Below, piece by piece: positions 59,426 through 64,000 of a stretch of 64,000 bases of DNA (its first letter is position 1; each line of letters begins with the position of its first letter). The stretch is from JACVRW01 sp963825345 (GTDB lineage: Bacteria; Actinomycetota; Thermoleophilia; Solirubrobacterales; Thermoleophilaceae). The notes beneath the pieces are model-generated. The model saw nothing but the letters and a program-made list of their open reading frames with translations, was not told the DNA's origin and did no database searches. Where the stretch lies: NCBI GenBank assembly GCA_963825345.1, contig CAWGSQ010000012.1, forward strand, positions 62,001 through 126,000, in the 5' to 3' direction. Both the position numbers and the translations under genes were made by a program.

Positions 59426-61924
59426 ATGGCCCGCCCCGAGAAGAACTGGATCACCTTCGAGATCGACGGCAAGCAGGTGCGCGCGCCAGAGGGCGCGATG
59501 CTCGTGGATGCGGCCAAGCAGGGCGACGTGGAGATCCCCTACTTCTGTTACGAGCCGAAGCTCGGGCAGCCGGTGGGCGCCTGCCGCATGTGCCTGGTGG
59601 AGATCGAGGGGATCCCGAAGCTCCAGACCTCGTGCTCCACGCCGGTGCGCGACGGCATGGTCGTGGTGACCACCTCGGACCGCGTGAAGCACGCGCAGAA
59701 CGCCGTGGTCGAGTTCCTGCTCGTGAACCACCCGCTCGACTGCCCGGTCTGCGACAAGGGCGGCGAGTGCCCGCTCCAGGACATCTCGTTCGGGTGGGGC
59801 GCCGGGCGCTCGCGCTACATCGAGCCGAAGCGCCATTTCAAGAAGCCGCTCGAGCTCTCGCCGCTCGTGGCGATCGATCGTGAGCGCTGCATCCTCTGCT
59901 ACCGCTGCGTGCGCTTCTCACAGGAGGTGGCGGAGGACCACCAGCTCGTGTTCCTCGACCGCGGCGACCACACCTTCGTCGGCACGCACGGCGGGCGGCC
60001 GTACGTGGCGCCCTTCAGCGGCAACATCATCGAACTGTGCCCAGTGGGCGCGCTCACCTCCACCGCCTACCGCTTCCGCGCGCGCCCCTGGGACATCGAG
60101 GGCTCCGGCACCGTGTGCACGCTCTGCCCGTCGCAGTGCAACGTTGAGCTGACGATCCGCGACGACGCCAAGGTCGTTCGCGTGCTCGCGCGCGACAACG
60201 AGGAGGTGGACGACGGCTGGCTCTGCGACAAGGGCCGCTTCGGCTATCAGTCCTTCGGCGCACCCGAGCGGATCACCAAGCCACTCATGCGAATCGGCGG
60301 GTTCCTGCGCGAGGCGAGCTGGGAGCGCGCCCTCGACGCGGCCGCCGCGGCGCTCGAGCGCTCAGGCGAGGACACGGTCGCGCGCGTGGGCGGGCAGGCC
60401 ACGAACGAGGAGGGCTTCCTCGTGCAGCACCTGCTGCGCAAGGGGCTCGGCTCGCCGCACGTGACCTCGGGGCGCGCGGAGCATGCCTCCCTCGCGCGCG
60501 CGCTCGCGCGCGTGGACCTGTCGGCCCGGGTCTCGGACATCGACCACGCCGACGCGATCCTCGTGCTCGATACCGAGCTCGTGGACGAGGCGCCCATCCT
60601 TGACCTGCGCGTGCGCAAGGCGGTGCGCCGCAACCAGGCCCGGCTCGTGGTGGCCTCGAGCCGCCCCTCCACCCTCGACTCGGCCGCCCAGGCCGCCCTG
60701 CGCTTCGCGCCCGGTGCCGCGGAGGCGGCGCTCGTGGCGCTGGCCTCCGCGCTCGGGTCGGAGCGGACGGGCGGCACGGACCTCGACGAACTGGCGACGC
60801 GCGCGGGTGCCACGACGGGCTTCATCGCGGGCCGCCCGCAGGCACGCGCTAACGGCGGCCCGCCGGCCGGGTCCGGCAACGGTGCGGCCGCCTCGACCAG
60901 CGCGGCGGACGCCGTGCGCGCGGCGGCCGACCTGCTTCGCGACGCCGGCGACGTCGTGATCATCTGCGGCGAGCGCGTGCTCGGAGGCGAGCGCGGCGCC
61001 CAGGCCGGCGAGGCGCTGCTCGCCGTGGCCGCTTCGCTCGGCGTCGCCGATCGGCCCGAGTCCGGCCTGATCGCGATCCCGGTGGAGACGAACGGGCGCG
61101 GCCTGCGGGAGGTGGGCTGCTCGCCCGCCCTAGCCCCCGGCCTGGCGGACGCCGAGACCGCGGGCGATCCCGACTCAGCCCGCGGGGCGCTGCTGCTGCT
61201 CGAGACCGACGCGCCCGAGCCGGAGCTTGCGCGAGCCACGTCGGTGATCGCGTTCGCCCGCTTCCACGACGAGGCGCTCGACAGCCAGGCCGACGTGGTC
61301 TTCCCGGCCGAGATCTATCCGGAGAAGGAGGGCACGGTCACGCACCCGGACGGGCGCGTGCAGCGCGTCCGCCAGGCGCTCGGGCGGCCGGGTGAGGTGC
61401 GCGCCGGCTGGAACGTGCTCGTGGAGCTGTGCGAGCGGCTCGGCGCGGTCACCGGCGCCCTGTCCTCGCCGATGGTCACCGCGCTGATCGCGGAGGCCGT
61501 GCCGTTCTACGCCGGCCTCACGCTCGACGAGATCGGCGGCGACGGCGTGCGCTGGCAGGATCGCGCGGCGGCGGATGGGGTTCCGAGCGCCGAGCTGTCG
61601 AACGAGCCGCTCGCGCAGCCCCCCGCCACCCAGGAGGGACTGGTGCTCGCGGGCGCACCCACGCTCTGGACCGGCCCGGAGGTCGAGTACTCCCCCTCGC
61701 TGCGCTTCCTGGCCACGGGCGAGACGGCCTGGCTGTCGGTGGAGGACGCGCGCCGGCTCGGTGTGGAGAGCGGCGACGAGGTCGAGCTGTCCGTGGACGG
61801 CGAGAGCGTCAACGCCACGGCGGTCGTCCGCACCGGGGTACCGGCGGGCAGCGTCTTCCTCTCGCCGCCGGCGCTCGCCGACGGGCCCGTGGAGGTCCGA
61901 GCCCGGCAGGCGGTGGCCTCCTGA
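59426..61924 (+). CDS. nuoG: NADH-quinone oxidoreductase subunit G
   Basis: 832 residues. N-terminal 2Fe-2S ferredoxin (YFCYEPKLGQPVGACRMC, TSCSTPVRDG), His-Cys 4Fe-4S region (NHPLDCPVCDKGGECPLQD), and N4/N5-type clusters (CILCYRCVRFSQEVAEDHQL, CTLCPSQCNVEL), then a molybdopterin-oxidoreductase-like domain without catalytic role. A variable linker lies near residues 440-500. Starts three bases after nuoF. Confidence 0.95.
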   Translation: MARPEKNWITFEIDGKQVRAPEGAMLVDAAKQGDVEIPYFCYEPKLGQPVGACRMCLVEIEGIPKLQTSCSTPVRDGMVVVTTSDRVKHAQNAVVEFLLVNHPLDCPVCDKGGECPLQDISFGWGAGRSRYIEPKRHFKKPLELSPLVAIDRERCILCYRCVRFSQEVAEDHQLVFLDRGDHTFVGTHGGRPYVAPFSGNIIELCPVGALTSTAYRFRARPWDIEGSGTVCTLCPSQCNVELTIRDDAKVVRVLARDNEEVDDGWLCDKGRFGYQSFGAPERITKPLMRIGGFLREASWERALDAAAAALERSGEDTVARVGGQATNEEGFLVQHLLRKGLGSPHVTSGRAEHASLARALARVDLSARVSDIDHADAILVLDTELVDEAPILDLRVRKAVRRNQARLVVASSRPSTLDSAAQAALRFAPGAAEAALVALASALGSERTGGTDLDELATRAGATTGFIAGRPQARANGGPPAGSGNGAAASTSAADAVRAAADLLRDAGDVVIICGERVLGGERGAQAGEALLAVAASLGVADRPESGLIAIPVETNGRGLREVGCSPALAPGLADAETAGDPDSARGALLLLETDAPEPELARATSVIAFARFHDEALDSQADVVFPAEIYPEKEGTVTHPDGRVQRVRQALGRPGEVRAGWNVLVELCERLGAVTGALSSPMVTALIAEAVPFYAGLTLDEIGGDGVRWQDRAAADGVPSAELSNEPLAQPPATQEGLVLAGAPTLWTGPEVEYSPSLRFLATGETAWLSVEDARRLGVESGDEVELSVDGESVNATAVVRTGVPAGSVFLSPPALADGPVEVRARQAVAS

Positions 61925-62928
61925 TGGACGGCGGGCTCGAGGCCACGTGGATCCTGATCGTCAAGGCGATCGTGATCTTCCTGTTCGTGCTGCAGATCGT
62001 GCCCATCATCCTGTGGGCCGAACGGAAGGTCCTCGGCCGCTTCCAGTCGCGCATCGGGCCGAACCGCGTGGGGCCGAAGGGCCTGCTCCAGCCGCTCGCC
62101 GACGTGCTCAAGCTGCTCTCGAAGGAGGGCTCCACGCCGGAGACGGCGGTGCCCTGGATGATGGCCATCGCGCCGGTGATCTCGATCGTCACCGCCGTGG
62201 CGACTCTGGCGATCATCCCCTGGGGGCCGAAGGACGCCTGGGGCGGCGACATCGGCCTCTACGGCATCGACGTCTCGATCGGCCTCCTCTACTTCTTCGC
62301 CTTCGGCTCGCTCGCGTTCTACGGCCTCATGCTCGGCGGCTGGGCCTCGGGCTCGAAGTACTCGTTCCTCGGCGCGATGCGCTCGGCCGCGCAGCTGATC
62401 TCCTACGAGGTGGCGCTGGGCCTGTCGCTGCTCGGCGTGGCGATGACGGCGGGGTCGCTGTCGGTGGTCGACATCGTCGAGTCGCAGGGCGACATGTGGT
62501 ACGTGATCCCGCAGTTCGTGGGCTTCTGCATCTTCCTCGTGGCGGGCTTTGCGGAGACAGCGCGCGCGCCATTCGACCTCCCGGAGGCCGACGCCGAGAT
62601 CGTCTCGGGCTACAACACCGAGTTCGGCGGGATGCGCTTCGGCTCGTTCTTCATGGCCGAGTACATCGAGGTCGTGATCATCTCCGGCATCGCGGCCGCC
62701 TGCTTCCTCGGCGGCTGGCACGGCCCGGGACCAGTCGCGCTCGGCCCGCTCTGGATGTTCCTGAAGCTGATGCTCGGCGTGTTCTTCTTCATCTGGATCC
62801 GCGCGTCGCTCCCACGGCTTCGCTACGACCAGCTCATGTCGTTTGGCTGGAAGGTGCTGCTTCCGCTTGCGACGTTGAATGTCCTTGCAACCGCGATCGT
62901 CCTAGTCGGACAGGAAGCTTGGTGGTAA
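61924..62928 (+). CDS. nuoH: NADH-quinone oxidoreductase subunit H
   Basis: 334 residues, eight membrane helices. Motifs AERKVLGRFQSRIGPNRVGP (start of TM2 loop) and FAETARAPFDLPEADAEIVS in the quinone-tunnel loop, then GYNTEFGGMRFGSFFMAEYI. It joins the hydrophilic arm to the proton-pumping arm. ATG 61924 overlaps the nuoG stop by one base. Confidence 0.96.
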   Translation: MDGGLEATWILIVKAIVIFLFVLQIVPIILWAERKVLGRFQSRIGPNRVGPKGLLQPLADVLKLLSKEGSTPETAVPWMMAIAPVISIVTAVATLAIIPWGPKDAWGGDIGLYGIDVSIGLLYFFAFGSLAFYGLMLGGWASGSKYSFLGAMRSAAQLISYEVALGLSLLGVAMTAGSLSVVDIVESQGDMWYVIPQFVGFCIFLVAGFAETARAPFDLPEADAEIVSGYNTEFGGMRFGSFFMAEYIEVVIISGIAAACFLGGWHGPGPVALGPLWMFLKLMLGVFFFIWIRASLPRLRYDQLMSFGWKVLLPLATLNVLATAIVLVGQEAWW

Positions 62929-62932
62929 GCAG

Positions 62933-63469
62933 GTGAGCCCATTCGCATGGGAGGACGACGTCGTCCAGGTGCCACGCGGCCCGGAGCCGGGTGGCCTGGG
63001 CGGCGCGTATCGCGCGTTCGGCGAGACGCTGCGCGGCCTGAAGACCACCTTCGGCCGCGTGACCGAGGGGCACCACACGATCCAGTACCCCGAGGAGAAG
63101 ACGCCGGTCTACCCGCGCTTCCGCGGGCGCCACAAGCTCCAGCGCTTCGAGGACACGGGGCTCGAGAAGTGCGTGGGCTGCTCGCTGTGCGCGGCCGCGT
63201 GCCCGGCTGACTGCATCCGCGTGGTGGCCGCCGAGAACACGCCCGACAACCAGGTGTCGGCCGGCGAGCGCTACGCCGCGGTCTACGAGATCAACATGGC
63301 GCGCTGCATCTTCTGCGGCTACTGCGAGCTGGCGTGCCCGTTCGACGCGATCACGATGGGCAACGATTACGAGCTCGCCGACTACAGCCGCAGCGACCTG
63401 ATCTTCACGAAGGAGATGCTGCTCGCCGACCCGCCCGAGCACACGCCGCTCCGGCGCGAGGGGGAGTAG
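62933..63469 (+). CDS. nuoI: NADH-quinone oxidoreductase subunit I
   Basis: 178 residues. Two 4Fe-4S motifs: CVGCSLCAAACPADCI and CIFCGYCELACPFDAI (clusters N6a and N6b), preceded by YPRFRGRHKL. It carries electrons from the peripheral arm toward N2. GTG 62933, four bases after nuoH. Confidence 0.96.
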   Translation: MSPFAWEDDVVQVPRGPEPGGLGGAYRAFGETLRGLKTTFGRVTEGHHTIQYPEEKTPVYPRFRGRHKLQRFEDTGLEKCVGCSLCAAACPADCIRVVAAENTPDNQVSAGERYAAVYEINMARCIFCGYCELACPFDAITMGNDYELADYSRSDLIFTKEMLLADPPEHTPLRREGE

Positions 63470-63478
63470 CCGCCGGCC

Positions 63479-64000
63479 ATGTGGTTCGAGCAGGTCCTGT
63501 TCTTCGTGGCCGCCATCGGCGCTCTCGGGGGAGCGCTCGGCGTGGTGCTGCTCCAGAACCCGTTCTACAGCGTGCTCTCGCTGGTGGGCCACCTGCTCGG
63601 GCTGGCCGTGCTGTTCCTGCTTCTGAACGCCGAGTTCCTCGCGGCCGCCCAGGTGGTGGTCTACGCGGGCGCGGTGATGGTGCTCTACCTGTTCGTGGTT
63701 GCGTACATCGGCGGCGCCGACGTACCGCTGCGCCCGGAGAGCGGCGGCGTGGCCATGTTCGGGCCGCTGTTCGCGGCGGCCATCGCGGTGGAGCTGTGCA
63801 TCGCGTTCATCTCCAGCGGGCTTCAGGCGCTCGACACGCGCGGCGTCGACGTCGCCCGCGGCGAGGGCGCCGACACGTTCGGCTCGCCCGGCGCCATCGG
63901 GGAGCTGCTGCTCACCGACTTCCTGCTTCCGTTCGAGGCGGCCTCGTTCCTGCTGCTCGTGGCCGCGGTGGGCGCCGTGGTGCTGGCGCGCCGCCGCCGC
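63479..64000 (+). CDS. nuoJ: NADH-quinone oxidoreductase subunit J, cut by window end
   Basis: 174 codons from ATG 63479 run open to the last base. The sequence MWFEQVLFFVAAIGALGGAL, NPFYSVLSLVGHLLGLAVLF, LLLNAEFLAAAQVVVYAGAV and MVLYLFVVAYIGGADVPL is typical of NuoJ, with helix 3 carrying the characteristic NAEFLAAAQVVVYAGAVMVL. Starts nine bases after nuoI. nuoK and further subunits presumably follow outside the window. Confidence 0.93.
   Translation, partial: MWFEQVLFFVAAIGALGGALGVVLLQNPFYSVLSLVGHLLGLAVLFLLLNAEFLAAAQVVVYAGAVMVLYLFVVAYIGGADVPLRPESGGVAMFGPLFAAAIAVELCIAFISSGLQALDTRGVDVARGEGADTFGSPGAIGELLLTDFLLPFEAASFLLLVAAVGAVVLARRRR

Overview
The window is a strongly GC-rich bacterial chromosome segment with many GTG/TTG starts and very frequent 4-base stop/start overlaps (ATGA, GTGA, TTGA). 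A complete nuoA-to-nuoI series runs into a nuoJ cut by the window edge. Large LuxR-type ATPase regulators, ECF sigma/anti-sigma pairs and a rich set of secreted beta-propeller and Ig-like proteins point to an actinobacterium. The mix resembles Thermoleophilia/Solirubrobacterales; that placement is inference from gene content, not from a marker tree.

Layout. 1-4582: a 5'-truncated, frameshifted hydantoinase, an M20 amidohydrolase, a PaaK-like CoA ligase and a crotonase, all overlap-coupled. 4586-8989 (minus): a DMT transporter; an overlapping STAS/desaturase/GYD-repeat operon; a PfkB kinase and a class II aldolase. 9017-14000 (plus): a Tat-exported amine oxidase with a secreted propeller; a leader resembling a c-di-GMP-I riboswitch; a frameshifted DUF3494 protein; an L,D-transpeptidase. 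14-24.9 kb: a LuxR ATPase regulator, secreted proteins, a cupin, a PucR-type regulator divergent from a second desaturase, and TetR/SnoaL/EamA genes. 25.0-26.2 kb: a REP-like repeat cluster with its HUH (RAYT) transposase, abutting a truncated gene. 26.2-28.1 kb: an ECF sigma/anti-sigma pair divergent from a lipoprotein.

28.2-45.6 kb is an accessory region. It holds a second LuxR ATPase regulator followed by secreted and surface proteins: a small membrane protein, a TolB-like/HYR protein, two unknown secreted proteins, a Tat flavoprotein, a decayed cupin, a ChrA transporter, a propeller-metzincin protease, a seven-bladed propeller and a sulfatase. Two of these loci share an upstream block containing AAAGT-N14-ACTTT, and one copy overlaps the stop codon of the regulator gene. 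This is the best candidate here for an undescribed regulon.

45.6-54.5 kb is mostly housekeeping: three tRNAs on the minus strand (Arg-ACG, Ser-GCT, Ser-TGA), a sigma/Ogt pair, a sigma4-like/TM/L,D-transpeptidase fusion, serS without a standard start codon, a cytochrome c/cupredoxin pair, an RsbW-like kinase, and DUF4331 and TPR proteins. 54.6-64 kb is the respiratory complex I operon.

Single-base reading-frame breaks occur at about 769, 12528, 13228, 31491 and 38388, with one in-frame TAG at 38097 and one missing start codon near 50057. Either the assembly carries indel errors or several of these genes are decaying; the sequence alone cannot decide.
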